Positions 27,538 to 37,139 of a stretch of 64,000 nt of DNA are shown one piece after another (the stretch's first letter is position 1; every line of letters starts with the position of its first letter). The position numbers were made by a program, and so were the translations under genes. The notes below the pieces were generated by a model that worked only from the letters and a program-made list of their open reading frames with translations, did not search any database and was not told the DNA's origin. This stretch comes from Sphaerotilus uruguayifluvii (GTDB lineage: Bacteria; Pseudomonadota; Gammaproteobacteria; Burkholderiales; Burkholderiaceae_C), in contig NZ_JABSNM010000007.1 in the NCBI RefSeq assembly GCF_013294065.1, positions 124,001 to 188,000 on the forward strand, read 5' to 3'.

Positions 27538-30500
27538 ATGCAGCTGCCCCAGATCGCCCCCGGAAAACGCTTTACCGTTCCCCGCCCGACCGGCTCGGCC
27601 GACGCGCTGCTGCTGGCGCGCTTCGCCGAGCGGCAGGCCGGGCAGAAGAAGGTGCTGGCCGTCATCACCGCCGAGCCCGCCGACGTGCAGCGCCTGCCCG
27701 ACGAGCTGGCCTTCTTCGCCCCGGGCCTGCGGGTGGCCGTCTTTCCCGACTGGGAGACGCTGCCCTGGGACAGCTTCAGCCCGCACCAGGACCTGATCTC
27801 CGAGCGGCTGGCCACGCTGTGGCGCATCCACTCCGGCGAGGTCGACGTGGTGCTGCTGCCGGCCACCACCGCCCTCACCCGGCTGGCGCCGCCGGCCTTC
27901 CTCGCCGGCTACACCTTCCATTTCAAGAAAGGCCAGAAGCTCGACGAGGCGGGCCTGAAGTCGCAGCTCACGCTGGCGGGCTACCAGCATGTCAGCCAGG
28001 TGGTGTCGCCGGGCGAGTACGCGGTGCGCGGCGGCCTGATCGACCTCTACCCGATGGGCTCGCCCGTGCCCTACCGGGTGGACCTGTTCGACGACGAGGT
28101 CGACTCGATCCGCGTCTTCGACCCCGACAGCCAGCGCAGCCTCTACCCGGTGCCGGAGGTGCGGCTGCTGCCCGGGCGCGAGTTTCCGATGGACGAGCGC
28201 GCCCGCCAGGACTTCCGCGCCCGCTGGCGCGAGCGCATGGACGGCGACCCGAGCAAGGCGCGGCTGTACAAGGACATCGCGCAAGGCATCGCCGGCGGCG
28301 GCATCGAGTACTTCCTGACGCTGTTCTTCGACGAGCCGGGGACGATCTTCGACTACCTGGGCGACGGCGCGGTGCTGGCCCTGCACGGCGAGGTGGGCGA
28401 GGCGATCGAGCGCTTCCATGCCGAGACGCGCGAGCGCCACCGGCTGATGCAGCTCGACCCCGAGCGGCCGATCCTGCCGCCCGAGGAGGTCTTCCTGCGC
28501 CAGGAGGACTTCTTCCAGCACTGCAACCGCCACGCGCAGCTCTCGGTGCGCGGCGCCGAGCCGGTCGAGTGGGCGCGGCCCCTGCCGGACCTGAGCATCG
28601 ACCGCAAGGGCCAGGACCCGCTGCACCGGCTGGAGGCGCACCTGGCGCGGCTGAGGAACGAGACCGGCGGCGCGCGCCTGCTGCTGGTGGCCGAGTCGGC
28701 CGGCCGGCGCGAGAGCCTGCTGGAGCTGCTGCGCGACCACCGGCTGGAGCCGCCGGCGGTGGACTCGCTCGCCGCCTTCCTGGCCAGCGATCACCGCTAC
28801 GCGATCACCACCGCGCCGCTGTCGTCCGGCTTCATCTGGACCGACGCCGGCCCCGGCGGCGCGGTGCAGATCGTCACCGAGACCGAACTCTTCGACAGCG
28901 CGCCCACCACCCGGCGCCGGCGCCGCCAGGAGGCCACCAGCGATGTCGACGCGCTGATCAAGGACCTCTCCGAGCTGAAGATCGGCGATCCGGTGGTGCA
29001 TTCCAGCCACGGCATCGGCCGCTACCAGGGACTGGTCAGCATCGACCTGGGCGAGGGCCCGACCGAGTTCCTCTTCCTGGAATACGCCGACAAGGCCACG
29101 CTCTATGTGCCGGTGTCGCAGCTGCAGCTAATCAGCCGCTACACCGGCGTGAGCGCCGACGAGGCGCCGCTGCACAAGCTCGGCTCCGGCCAGTGGGAGA
29201 AGGCCAAGCGCAAGGCGGCCGAGCAGGTGCGCGACGCCGCCGCCGAGCTGCTCAACCTCTACGCCCGCCGCGCCGCGCGCGAGGGCTTCGCCTTCCGCTA
29301 TTCGCCGCAGGACTACGAGGCCTTCGCCACCAGCTTCGGCTTCGAGGAGACGCCCGACCAGGCCGCCGCCATCCACGCGGTCATCCAGGACATGATCAGC
29401 CCGCGGCCGATGGACCGGCTGGTCTGCGGCGATGTCGGCTTCGGCAAGACCGAGGTGGCGCTGCGCGCGGCCTTCGTGGCCGTCACCGGCGGCAAGCAGG
29501 TCGCACTGCTGGCGCCGACCACGCTGCTGGCCGAGCAGCACTACCAGACGATCGCCGACCGCTTCGCGCCCTGGCCGGTCAAGGTGGCCGAGATGAGCCG
29601 CTTCCGCTCGCCCAAGGAGGTCAAGGCGGCGATGGAGGGGCTGGCCGCCGGCACCATCGACATCGTCGTGGGCACCCACAAGCTGCTCAGCCCGGAGACG
29701 AAGTTCAAGAACCTGGGCCTGCTGATCATCGACGAGGAGCACCGCTTCGGGGTGCGCCACAAGGAGCAGATGAAGGCGCTGCGCGCCGAGGTCGACGTGC
29801 TGACGCTGACCGCCACGCCGATTCCGCGCACGCTGGGCATGGCGCTGGAAGGCCTGCGCGACCTCTCGGTGATCGCCACCGCGCCGCAGCGCCGGCTGGC
29901 GATCAAGACCTTCGTGCGCAACGAGAACAAGGGCACCATCCGCGAGGCGGTGCTGCGCGAACTGAAGCGCGGCGGCCAGGTCTACTTCCTGCACAACGAG
30001 GTCGAGACGATCGAGAACCGGCGCCAGGCGCTGGCCGAGCTGATCCCCGAGGCACGCATCGGCGTCGCGCACGGTCAGATGCCCGAGCGCGAGCTGGAGA
30101 AGGTCATGCGCGACTTCGTCGCCCAGCGCCACAACCTGCTGCTGTGCTCGACCATCATCGAGACCGGCATCGACGTGCCGACCGCCAACACCATCGTCAT
30201 CAGCCGCGCCGACAAGTTCGGCCTGGCGCAGCTGCACCAGCTGCGCGGGCGCGTCGGCCGCAGCCACCACCAGGCCTACGCCTACCTGCTCGTGCCCGAC
30301 ATCGAGGGCCTGACCAAGCAGGCCGCGCAGCGCCTGGACGCGATCCAGAGCATGGAGGAGCTGGGCTCGGGCTTCTACCTGGCGATGCACGACCTGGAGA
30401 TCCGCGGCGCCGGCGAGGTGCTGGGCGACAGCCAGAGCGGCAACATGATGGAGGTCGGCTTCCAGCTCTACAACGAGATGCTGGCCGAGGCGGTGCGTGC

Positions 30501-31002
30501 GCTGAAGGCCGGCAAGGAACCCGACCTGCTCTCGCCCACCGGCTTCTTCGGCGGCACGACCGAGGTCAACCTGCACGCGCCGGCGCTGCTGCCCGACAGC
30601 TACTGCCCGGACGTGCATGTGCGCCTGAACCTCTACAAGCGCCTGGCCACCGCCGACCGGCTGGACAAGATCGACGCGATGCTCGAGGAATGCGTCGACC
30701 GCTTCGGCAAGCTGCCGGCGCAGGGCCAGGCGCTGTTCGACCTGCACCGGCTGCGGGTGCAGGCGCGGCCCTACGGCATCCAGAAGATCGACGCCGGCCC
30801 AGCGGTGATGAACATCCATTTCCGCCCCAACCCGCCGATCGACCCGATGCGCATCATCGAGCTGGTGCAGAAGAATCGGAACGTGAAACTCGCCAGCAAC
30901 GACAAGCTGCGCATCGAGCGGGCCTATCCGGACGCGAAGGACCGGGCGCAGTATGTGCGCGACGTGCTGCGGGCGCTGGGACAGCCGCTGCCGTCAAATT
31001 GA
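27538..31002 (+). CDS. mfd: Transcription-repair coupling factor
   Basis: 1154 residues. The order is UvrB-like N-terminal modules (PDWETLPWDSFSPH), the RNA polymerase interaction domain near residues 480-550 (GDPVVHSSHGIGRYQGL), then RecG-like translocase motifs with Walker A GDVGFGKTEVALRAAF (about residue 630) and DEEH in LLIIDEEHRFGV (about 730). QLRGRVGRS is motif VI, and a C-terminal TRCF domain follows. Mfd pushes stalled RNA polymerase off damaged DNA and recruits UvrA. It starts 46 bp after the heme-binding gene. Confidence 0.98.
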   Translation: MQLPQIAPGKRFTVPRPTGSADALLLARFAERQAGQKKVLAVITAEPADVQRLPDELAFFAPGLRVAVFPDWETLPWDSFSPHQDLISERLATLWRIHSGEVDVVLLPATTALTRLAPPAFLAGYTFHFKKGQKLDEAGLKSQLTLAGYQHVSQVVSPGEYAVRGGLIDLYPMGSPVPYRVDLFDDEVDSIRVFDPDSQRSLYPVPEVRLLPGREFPMDERARQDFRARWRERMDGDPSKARLYKDIAQGIAGGGIEYFLTLFFDEPGTIFDYLGDGAVLALHGEVGEAIERFHAETRERHRLMQLDPERPILPPEEVFLRQEDFFQHCNRHAQLSVRGAEPVEWARPLPDLSIDRKGQDPLHRLEAHLARLRNETGGARLLLVAESAGRRESLLELLRDHRLEPPAVDSLAAFLASDHRYAITTAPLSSGFIWTDAGPGGAVQIVTETELFDSAPTTRRRRRQEATSDVDALIKDLSELKIGDPVVHSSHGIGRYQGLVSIDLGEGPTEFLFLEYADKATLYVPVSQLQLISRYTGVSADEAPLHKLGSGQWEKAKRKAAEQVRDAAAELLNLYARRAAREGFAFRYSPQDYEAFATSFGFEETPDQAAAIHAVIQDMISPRPMDRLVCGDVGFGKTEVALRAAFVAVTGGKQVALLAPTTLLAEQHYQTIADRFAPWPVKVAEMSRFRSPKEVKAAMEGLAAGTIDIVVGTHKLLSPETKFKNLGLLIIDEEHRFGVRHKEQMKALRAEVDVLTLTATPIPRTLGMALEGLRDLSVIATAPQRRLAIKTFVRNENKGTIREAVLRELKRGGQVYFLHNEVETIENRRQALAELIPEARIGVAHGQMPERELEKVMRDFVAQRHNLLLCSTIIETGIDVPTANTIVISRADKFGLAQLHQLRGRVGRSHHQAYAYLLVPDIEGLTKQAAQRLDAIQSMEELGSGFYLAMHDLEIRGAGEVLGDSQSGNMMEVGFQLYNEMLAEAVRALKAGKEPDLLSPTGFFGGTTEVNLHAPALLPDSYCPDVHVRLNLYKRLATADRLDKIDAMLEECVDRFGKLPAQGQALFDLHRLRVQARPYGIQKIDAGPAVMNIHFRPNPPIDPMRIIELVQKNRNVKLASNDKLRIERAYPDAKDRAQYVRDVLRALGQPLPSN

Positions 31003-31056
31003 TGGCCGGGGAATATTTCGCAACCGACTGACTCATCATTCATTTTCACAAAACAA

Positions 31057-31081
31057 GGACGGCCGCTTTTCGCGGCCGTCC
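31057..31081. terminator. Bidirectional hairpin between mfd and the convergent small gene
   Basis: GGACGGCCGC / GCGGCCGTCC form a 10-bp stem around TTTTC. There is no T-run on the plus side; TTGTTTTG follows on the minus side. Confidence 0.65.
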
Positions 31082-31113
31082 CTGCTTCAAACGGAATGAT
31101 TGCCCACAGGGCT

Positions 31114-31362
31114 TCAGCGCTCCGGGCGCATCCGGGACGTGCGCTGCTCGAGGTCAGCCACCTGCTTCTGGAGTTCGCGGATCGTGCTGCGAAGTTCATC
31201 GATCCGGGCACCATCATCACGGTTGGCGTCAGCTCGCGCCACGCGCGCCGTCGCGCCGGACTGGCCCATCGCCATCGCAGCAGGCACCACCGCCAGCACC
31301 GAGGCCACGGCCAGGCCCAGGGCGATCATCAGATTCTTGAAAGAGGACGTGGAATTCATCAT
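31114..31362 (-). CDS. Small exported coiled-coil protein of unknown function
   Basis: 82 residues. A signal peptide or membrane anchor (LMIALGLAVASVLAVVPAAMA) is followed by a charged, heptad-like helix (ARIDELRSTIRELQKQV, then ADLEQRTSRMR). Upstream AGGGAGAAAC on the minus strand is a good ribosome site. I do not recognise a family. It is probably a small periplasmic or lipoprotein-like coiled coil. Confidence 0.7.
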   Translation of the reverse strand: MMNSTSSFKNLMIALGLAVASVLAVVPAAMAMGQSGATARVARADANRDDGARIDELRSTIRELQKQVADLEQRTSRMRPER

Positions 31363-31527
31363 GTTTCTCCCTTGTGAATTGCCCAGCGAGAAAGGAAATT
31401 CCTCGCTTCAGGGCAGACGCATTCTAGGGCCACCCATTTTCCGAGAGATTCATTGTTTCGTGAATCATCTGGCAGTCTGCCCGTCATTTACAGGAGGGCA
31501 GATTCACCGCCCCAATTCATCGAACAG

Positions 31528-32310
31528 TCATCTCGGCACGAGCCCCAGCCGCTCCCAGCGCACCCGCCCGTCGCCGGACGACCACCAGATCTGGCGCACC
31601 CGGCCGACCACGTCGGTCAGCGGCACCGGGCCGAAGTCGCGCGAGTCCCTGCTCGCGGCGCGGTTGTCGCCGACCAGCCAGACCTGCCCCGGCGGCACGG
31701 TGAGCGCCGTGCCGTCCGGCCGCTCGACCGTCTCGCCCGGCAGCGCGGCGACGCGCTTGACGTAATAGAGCGTGCGGTCGTTCGGGTAGACGAAGATGAC
31801 GATGTCGCCCCGCTGCACCGCGCGGGTGCCGGGGCCCGGGCGGTTGTAGCGCATGTCGGCGAAGAGAATGTCGCCGGGCTGCAGCGCCGGACTCATGCTG
31901 GCCGAGGGGATGCGGAAGGACGCGACCTGGGTGGTGCGCACCTGCTGGATCAGCAGCGGCAGCGCCACCGCGTCGGCCAGCAGCAGCAGCAGCAGGTAGC
32001 CGGCCCAGCCGCGCCACGGCGGCACGCCCTGCCCGGCCGCACGCCCGGCCTGCACGATGCTCCAGAGCCACAGACCGAGCGCGCCGAGCAGGCCGAGCGC
32101 GACGGCCGGCACCGTCCAGGCCTCCGGCAGCCACAGCCCGCACAGCACCGGCCCGGGCACGCTCAGCAGCGCGAAGCCGAGAAAGACGCGGATCGCCAGA
32201 TCGATCTCGCCGTTGCGCAGCTGGCCCAGGCCGGGCAGCGCCAGCGACATCAGCGCGGGCAGCCAGCGCGGTGCGGGGCGAGGCGGGGGGGTGAAGGCGT
32301 CGGGGGTCAT
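31528..32310 (-). CDS. lepB: Signal peptidase I (S26 family)
   Basis: 260 residues with several N-terminal membrane segments (about residues 40-60, 66-88 and 104-122). The catalytic domain has the Ser-Lys dyad: S138 in RIPSASMSPAL and K185 in YYVKRVAALPG. GDNRAASRDSRDFGPV is the conserved box E. It cuts signal peptides on the periplasmic face. The unusually long membrane region suggests a specialised rather than the housekeeping LepB, which usually sits by lepA and rnc; those are absent here. The sigma factor unit lies upstream on the same strand. Confidence 0.92.
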   Translation of the reverse strand: MTPDAFTPPPRPAPRWLPALMSLALPGLGQLRNGEIDLAIRVFLGFALLSVPGPVLCGLWLPEAWTVPAVALGLLGALGLWLWSIVQAGRAAGQGVPPWRGWAGYLLLLLLADAVALPLLIQQVRTTQVASFRIPSASMSPALQPGDILFADMRYNRPGPGTRAVQRGDIVIFVYPNDRTLYYVKRVAALPGETVERPDGTALTVPPGQVWLVGDNRAASRDSRDFGPVPLTDVVGRVRQIWWSSGDGRVRWERLGLVPR

Positions 32311-32400
32311 GGGACAGGCTCCGGGGACGGTCAGAGAAATCGCGGTGGGGGTGGATTCCCGCTTTCGCGGGAATGACGGGAAGGTGGGGCGGCGGGCGGG

Positions 32401-32688
32401 TCAGCCCGCCTGCGTGCCGGACCAGACGCCGAGCAGGAAGGCCAGCACCTGCGCCAGGCCGAGCAGGCCGCCGGCGGCCAGCGCCAGCGCGCGCAGCCTC
32501 GGCCAGCGGCTCGGCGGCAGCTCGGCAGTGCGGACGGATGCCTGCAGCGCGGCGGCGTCGGCGGCCTGCTGCAGCGCCGGGGGCCGCTCGGGCAGCACGG
32601 CGAGCACGCGCGCGGTGAAGTCGGCGGGCAGCTCGGGCGCGGCGTCGAGCAGCCAGCGGTCCAGCGGGTCGGAACGTTCAGGCGTCAT
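32401..32688 (-). CDS. Small membrane protein, probable anti-sigma factor
   Basis: 95 residues starting at an ATG six bases after a GGAGG that lies inside the end of the sigma factor gene (11-nt overlap). The N-terminus is soluble and acidic (SDPLDRWLLDAAPELPADFT). One hydrophobic segment near the C-terminus (LALAAGGLLGLAQVLAFLL) is probably a membrane helix. Position and layout fit a short anti-sigma factor that holds the ECF sigma at the membrane. No zinc-finger (HxxxCxxC) anti-sigma motif is present, so the role is inferred from context. Confidence 0.65.
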   Translation of the reverse strand: MTPERSDPLDRWLLDAAPELPADFTARVLAVLPERPPALQQAADAAALQASVRTAELPPSRWPRLRALALAAGGLLGLAQVLAFLLGVWSGTQAG

Positions 32689-33277
32689 GGTCATCCTCCA
32701 GATCGGGACCGAGCATCTCGCGCAGGCGCTGGCGGGCCCGCCACAGCCGGGTGCGCACCGCCGCGGCCGAGCAGTCCTCGATGCGGGCGATGTCGGCCAG
32801 CGACAGCTCCTGCACATAGGCCAGCGCCAGCACGCTGCGGTCCTCGGGAGCCAGCCGGCGCAGGGCCGACTGCAGCAGCGCCTGGCGACGCCGGCGCGCG
32901 AGCTGCGCCGGCGGGCCGGGCTCGGGACAGGCGGCATCGAGACCGGGCGCGTCCGGATCGGCGCCGGCCGGCGCGGCCTGCTCGTGGCGGTGCGCGGCGC
33001 GGTCGAGCTCGTTGAGCGCGAGCCGGCGCGCGATGGTGTAGAGCCAGGTCGAGAAGCGGGCCTGCGCCGGGCGGTACTGGCCGATGTTCAGCCAGACCCG
33101 CACGAAGCTGTCCTGCACCAGCTCCTCGACGCGTGCCGGCGGCAGGCCCATCCGGCCGAGAAAGCCCGCCAGCGGCCGCTGCCAGGTCTCGACCACGGCG
33201 GCGAAGGCCGCGCGGTCGCCGGCAGCCAGCCGCGCCAGCAGCTCGGGGGTCGGGAAGGTGTCGTCGGGCATCGTCAT
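32678..33277 (-). CDS. ECF RNA polymerase sigma factor
   Basis: 199 residues. Region 2 includes VEELVQDSFVRVWLNIGQY and FSTWLYTIARRLALNEL. Region 4 is RLAPEDRSVLALAYVQEL then SLADIARIEDCSAAAVRTRL. An Ala/Pro-rich linker of about 40 residues separates them. This is a group 4 sigma factor; the regulon is unknown. Its translation is coupled with the small membrane protein downstream. Start at 33277 or 33271. Confidence 0.93.
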   Translation of the reverse strand: MTMPDDTFPTPELLARLAAGDRAAFAAVVETWQRPLAGFLGRMGLPPARVEELVQDSFVRVWLNIGQYRPAQARFSTWLYTIARRLALNELDRAAHRHEQAAPAGADPDAPGLDAACPEPGPPAQLARRRRQALLQSALRRLAPEDRSVLALAYVQELSLADIARIEDCSAAAVRTRLWRARQRLREMLGPDLEDDHDA

Positions 33278-33331
33278 CGTCGGCTCCGGTGTCTTCTACC
33301 GGGCCGGCGCGACGATGTCACCGCACCGCGC

Positions 33332-34597
33332 TCATCCGATGCGCATCTGCCCCGTCGTCGAGGCCGACGCAGTCGGAAAGATCATGCGCGAGCGCAGCTC
33401 GCGATAGGCCTCCCAGTCGAAGCCCGACAGGAAGTCGATCGCCTGCCGGGCGCCCTCTCGGAACAGCCGTGCGCGGGTGGACTCGTCCATGCCGAAGTCC
33501 AGCCAGTTCACGCCCAGGCAAGGGATGTACTGCACCAGATGGCGATAGTCATGGTTGCTCGACAGGAAGTCGTAGTCGAGGCAATGCCGTGCCGAATCGA
33601 AGATCGCGCCGAACAGGCTCGTCGGCCCGCCGATGCGGCGACGGCGCTCGTCGTACTGCAACTTCACGCCGAAGGTCGGTCGCGACGGGATCCGGCTGTA
33701 GTTGTGGAACAGGTTGACGGGAAAGTTCGACACCACCCCGCCGTCGACGAAGACGCCCTGCTCCGGCAGTCCGCCCTCCTGCTCGGCGTCGTAGCCGACC
33801 CATTCCAGCCAGCGCCGGGCCGCCCCGGCGTCCTGCGGCACGCTCAGGCGCAGCGGCTCGAAGAAGAAGGGAATCGACATCGACGCGCGCACGAACAGCG
33901 ACGGATCGGCCTGCATCGGATCGGAGAAGTAGAGCGGTGCGTGGTCCGGGAAGACCACCTTGCTCTCGGAGGCCACGTCGGCGGCGACGATCGCCAGCCG
34001 CCCGCGTGCCTCCTGCGGCCCGAGCAGCCGGTTCTGGCGCAGGTTCCACAGCCCTGGAGGCGGCTCGGCCAGACGCGCCTGCAGCGCATCGAGCGTCGTC
34101 ATGCCCTCGCGTGCCAGCACGCCGCGGATCCAGTCATGGAAGACCTCGCCGGGATTGAGCCCGAGCCGAGCCTTCAGCGTGTCGAGCGCGCGCCAGGTGC
34201 GCCAGGCCAGGCGGCAGGCTCCGGAACCCGGGTCCAGGGCCGCGTCGATCAGCCGTCGGCTGTCACGGTCGCCATCGACGAAGCCACGGAAGTCGAGCGC
34301 GGCCATCTCCGCCAGCAGCTTCGGCCCCTTGGCTTCGGCCGGCGGCCCCAGCGCGGCCAGCAGCAGCGCGTTGATCGAGCCGGCCGAAGTGCCGCCCAGC
34401 CCCAGGAAGCGCAGCCCCGCCTGCTCCAGTGCCCAGGTGTAGCCCGCCAGCGCGATGCCCAGCATGCCGCCGCCTTCCATCACCAGATCCACGTACTGGT
34501 GGCCCTCCTGGTCGACCAGATCACTGAAGCGCTTGCGGCGCAGGTCTTCGAGCGGCCCCAGCAGCGTCGGATCGCTGATCAGCGCATCGATGTCCAT
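33332..34597 (-). CDS. Patatin-like phospholipase
   Basis: 421 residues from the ATG at 34597 (MDIDALISDPTLLGPLEDLR). YVDLVMEGGGMLGIALAGY is the oxyanion-hole segment, GLGGTSAGSINALLLAALG contains the GxSxG nucleophile and VFVDGGVVSNFPVN the catalytic Asp (DGG). The frame stays open for 394 more codons upstream on the minus strand, but that part only shadows the ATPase gene at 34826-35833 and is rejected. It is probably a lipid acyl hydrolase, without a signal peptide. It is divergent from the McrB-like ATPase with a 228-bp gap in which I see no feature. Confidence 0.92.
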   Translation of the reverse strand: MDIDALISDPTLLGPLEDLRRKRFSDLVDQEGHQYVDLVMEGGGMLGIALAGYTWALEQAGLRFLGLGGTSAGSINALLLAALGPPAEAKGPKLLAEMAALDFRGFVDGDRDSRRLIDAALDPGSGACRLAWRTWRALDTLKARLGLNPGEVFHDWIRGVLAREGMTTLDALQARLAEPPPGLWNLRQNRLLGPQEARGRLAIVAADVASESKVVFPDHAPLYFSDPMQADPSLFVRASMSIPFFFEPLRLSVPQDAGAARRWLEWVGYDAEQEGGLPEQGVFVDGGVVSNFPVNLFHNYSRIPSRPTFGVKLQYDERRRRIGGPTSLFGAIFDSARHCLDYDFLSSNHDYRHLVQYIPCLGVNWLDFGMDESTRARLFREGARQAIDFLSGFDWEAYRELRSRMIFPTASASTTGQMRIG

Positions 34598-34825
34598 GGT
34601 TCGTTCCCCCGAGGTTACCCAAGGTACCAAAAGGATCAGTATCTCGTCCGACGGCGGATCTGCGCCTCCTCGAAAAGGACGACCGGCCTGACGCGCCGGA
34701 AATGAAACCCCCTGCGCCACGACGTCGACAGCCCCCACGATCGGGTGGGGAATCAAGCGTGAAGAGATCACGATCCGGCGGCGGCGCGCCTGGGAGCGCC
34801 CGAGGCTGAAACGAGAATTCTTCAC

Positions 34826-35833
34826 ATGATCAGCCACCCTCTGCAGCCCGGGCGGGCCCGCAACCTCATCCTTCACGGCCCGTCCGGGACCGGCAAGACC
34901 CGCGCCACCCTCGACGAGGCGCTGCGCATCGTGGACCCGCTGTTCCTCGAGCAGCATCATGGCCAGCGGTCGATGCTCAAGGAGCGCTTCGACGCGCTGG
35001 CCGACGCCGGCCGCATCCGCCGCGTCACCTTCCATCCGGGCCTGGACTACGCCGACTTCGTCGAGCGGCGCCGCAGCGACGCCGGCACGGGCGAACGGGT
35101 CGAGGCGGGCCTGTTCCTGCAGTTCTGCCAGGACGCGGCCAGCGACGCCGGCCGCCGCCATGCGCATGTGCTCGTCATCGACGACATCCACCGCGGCGAG
35201 GTCGCGCGCATCTTCGGCGAGCTGCTGACGCTGATCGAGCCGGCGCGGCGCCTGGGCAAGCCCGAGGCGCTGCAGGTGACGCTGCCCGGCTCGGGCCGGC
35301 GCTTCGGCGTGCCCGCCAACCTGCACCTGATCGGCACGGTCAACACCTCCGACTGCCCGCTCGCCGAGCTGGACAGGGCGCTGTCGCGGCGCTTCGTCTT
35401 CCGGGAGATGCCGCCGCAGCCGGACCTGCTCGACGGCATCGCGGTCGAGGACGTGGACCTCGGCGCGCTGCTGCGGGTGATGAACGAGCGCATCGAGGTG
35501 CTGCTCGGCCGCGACCACCGCATCGGCCACGGCGTGCTGATGCCGCTGGCCGAGCCGGGCGCGGCGACGCTGGCGGCGCTGGGCCGGGTGTTCCGGGAGC
35601 GGGTCGTGCCGCTGCTGCTGCAGCACTTCGCCGGCGACTGGAAACGCATCGGCTGGGTGCTGGGCGATCCGTCCAAGATCCTGCGCGAACACCGCTTCGT
35701 GCAGCCCGGCGGCCCGCGCACGCCGGAGGACCTGTTCGGCCGCGCGGTGGCCGAGCAGATCGGCGACCGGCGCTGGCATCTCGTCGACGCGGCCTTCGAC
35801 CGCATCGGCAGCTACCGCGGCATCCTGGGCTGA
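34826..35833 (+). CDS. McrB-like AAA+ ATPase without a McrC partner
   Basis: 335 residues made up almost only of the AAA+ module: Walker A GPSGTGKTRATLDEA, VTFHPGLDYADFVE, Walker B HVLVIDDIHRGEVARIFGEL and the McrB-type signature NTSDCPLAELDRALSRRF. McrB proteins use GTP or ATP to drive McrC nucleases against modified DNA. Here there is no N-terminal DNA-reading domain and no mcrC nearby. Asp-His replaces the usual Glu-Ile of the Walker B DEINRG. It could serve another defence or chaperone-like role. Confidence 0.85.
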   Translation: MISHPLQPGRARNLILHGPSGTGKTRATLDEALRIVDPLFLEQHHGQRSMLKERFDALADAGRIRRVTFHPGLDYADFVERRRSDAGTGERVEAGLFLQFCQDAASDAGRRHAHVLVIDDIHRGEVARIFGELLTLIEPARRLGKPEALQVTLPGSGRRFGVPANLHLIGTVNTSDCPLAELDRALSRRFVFREMPPQPDLLDGIAVEDVDLGALLRVMNERIEVLLGRDHRIGHGVLMPLAEPGAATLAALGRVFRERVVPLLLQHFAGDWKRIGWVLGDPSKILREHRFVQPGGPRTPEDLFGRAVAEQIGDRRWHLVDAAFDRIGSYRGILG

Positions 35834-35855
35834 GGCCCCGGCCCGCGCCGCCGGC

Positions 35856-37139
35856 TCACCCCGCCACCGCCGAATACACCGGCCGCGGGTCCTGCTCCGA
35901 CGGATAATCCACTTTCAGCAGGCCCTCGTGCACCATCGCGGCGAGCGTGCGCCGGCGCAGGTGGTCGGGGTCGCGGTTGAGCAGCTGCGCGAGCACCTGC
36001 AGACCGATCGCGCGCCCGTCGCACAGCTGCGCGATCGTGCCGCGCAACAGCGCGGCCTCCACGCGCGGGCGCACCGCCACCGGCGCGGCCAGCGCCAGCA
36101 GGTCCGAGCGCAGCTCGTCGTGCAGCGCCGCCCAGTCCAGCACCGGATCCGGCGACGGCAGGGGCTCGGGCTCGGGCACCGGCGGCCGCACCGGCGAAGA
36201 CACCAGCGACGCCGCCGGGGCCGGACCGGGGGACACGACGCCGGCAAGCTCGGCCGCCTCGCCGGCCACGGGCAACGGGCGGTCGGCGGCGCTGGCGACG
36301 GCGGTGGAGGTGTCCTCGGCCTGCGGCCCCGGCGGACCCGCCTGCGGCAGCAGCGCCACCGACCACAGCAGCGCCGCCATCAGCTCGACCACCATCGCCG
36401 ACAGCACCGCCACGCCGGTGCCCAGCCCGTCGGGCGACAGGCCGGTCAGGCCGGCGAGCGCCCGCGAGACCGGGTCGAGCGCAGCCAGGTCGCGCGCCTG
36501 GTCCTGGCGGGCGGCGGCATCGACCAGCCGCTGGCGCAGCTCGGCAGCGCGCCGGGCCTCGCCCTGCTCGACGCCCAGTGCCTCGGAGCGGCGGCGCGCC
36601 TGCTCGGCCGCATCGGCCAGGCGCAGGCAGCCGCCGGGCAGCGCCGCCGAGGCCGCGACCGCAGCGGCGGGCGGCACCGCCGGATGCGGCGCCCCCGCCC
36701 GGCAGCGCTCGAGCGCGATCGCCGCCGCGCTGGCGCGTGCCTGCGCCGTCGCCAGATCGGCCGAGACCGCCGCGAGCGGGCGCGCCGCGATCGCGTCGAG
36801 ATCCGCCTGCAGTGCACGCGCCTGCGCGCGGGTCTCGACCGCCTCGGCCCGCACCGAGCCGGCGCGCAGCGACGCGGCGGTGAAGAAGGACGCATGATTC
36901 CATGCGGTCAGCAGCACGCAGCCCAGCCACAGCAGCCGCGCCAGCGCGCCGCGCGAGAGCGTCGGCAGCAGGTGCGCGCCCAGCACCAGCACGCAGGAGA
37001 TCGCCGCGATCAGCGTGCGGTCGAGCAGCGAGCCGCCCCGCTCGAGCGCGGCCGCGGCCGCCATGGCCAGGCCGACGCCGGAGGTGATCGCGGCGGCGGA
37101 CAGCGCCAGCCGGCGCTGCAGTCTTGTCAGAGGGGTCAT
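35856..37139 (-). CDS. Membrane protein with coiled coil and C-terminal winged-helix-like domain, unknown function
   Basis: 427 residues from the ATG at 37139. Membrane segments lie near residues 15-35, 45-65 and 70-90, with another near 245-270. Between them is an Ala/Arg/Glu-rich helical region with coiled-coil character (ARAQARALQADLDAIAARPL). A Pro-rich linker (VPEPEPLPSPDP) leads to a C-terminal segment that reads like a winged helix (IGLQVLAQLLNRDPDHLRRR, then TLAAMVHEGLLKVDYP). I do not recognise the family. It is the last gene on the strand after the type I secretion genes, 108 bp beyond tolC, so it may belong to that operon. Confidence 0.65.
   Translation of the reverse strand: MTPLTRLQRRLALSAAAITSGVGLAMAAAAALERGGSLLDRTLIAAISCVLVLGAHLLPTLSRGALARLLWLGCVLLTAWNHASFFTAASLRAGSVRAEAVETRAQARALQADLDAIAARPLAAVSADLATAQARASAAAIALERCRAGAPHPAVPPAAAVAASAALPGGCLRLADAAEQARRRSEALGVEQGEARRAAELRQRLVDAAARQDQARDLAALDPVSRALAGLTGLSPDGLGTGVAVLSAMVVELMAALLWSVALLPQAGPPGPQAEDTSTAVASAADRPLPVAGEAAELAGVVSPGPAPAASLVSSPVRPPVPEPEPLPSPDPVLDWAALHDELRSDLLALAAPVAVRPRVEAALLRGTIAQLCDGRAIGLQVLAQLLNRDPDHLRRRTLAAMVHEGLLKVDYPSEQDPRPVYSAVAG

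Noticed and set aside
34598-35779. N-terminal extension of the patatin-like protein by 394 codons
   Set aside because: This part overlaps the McrB-like ATPase gene on the other strand and has no family similarity; the ATG at 34597 begins a normal patatin-like protein.
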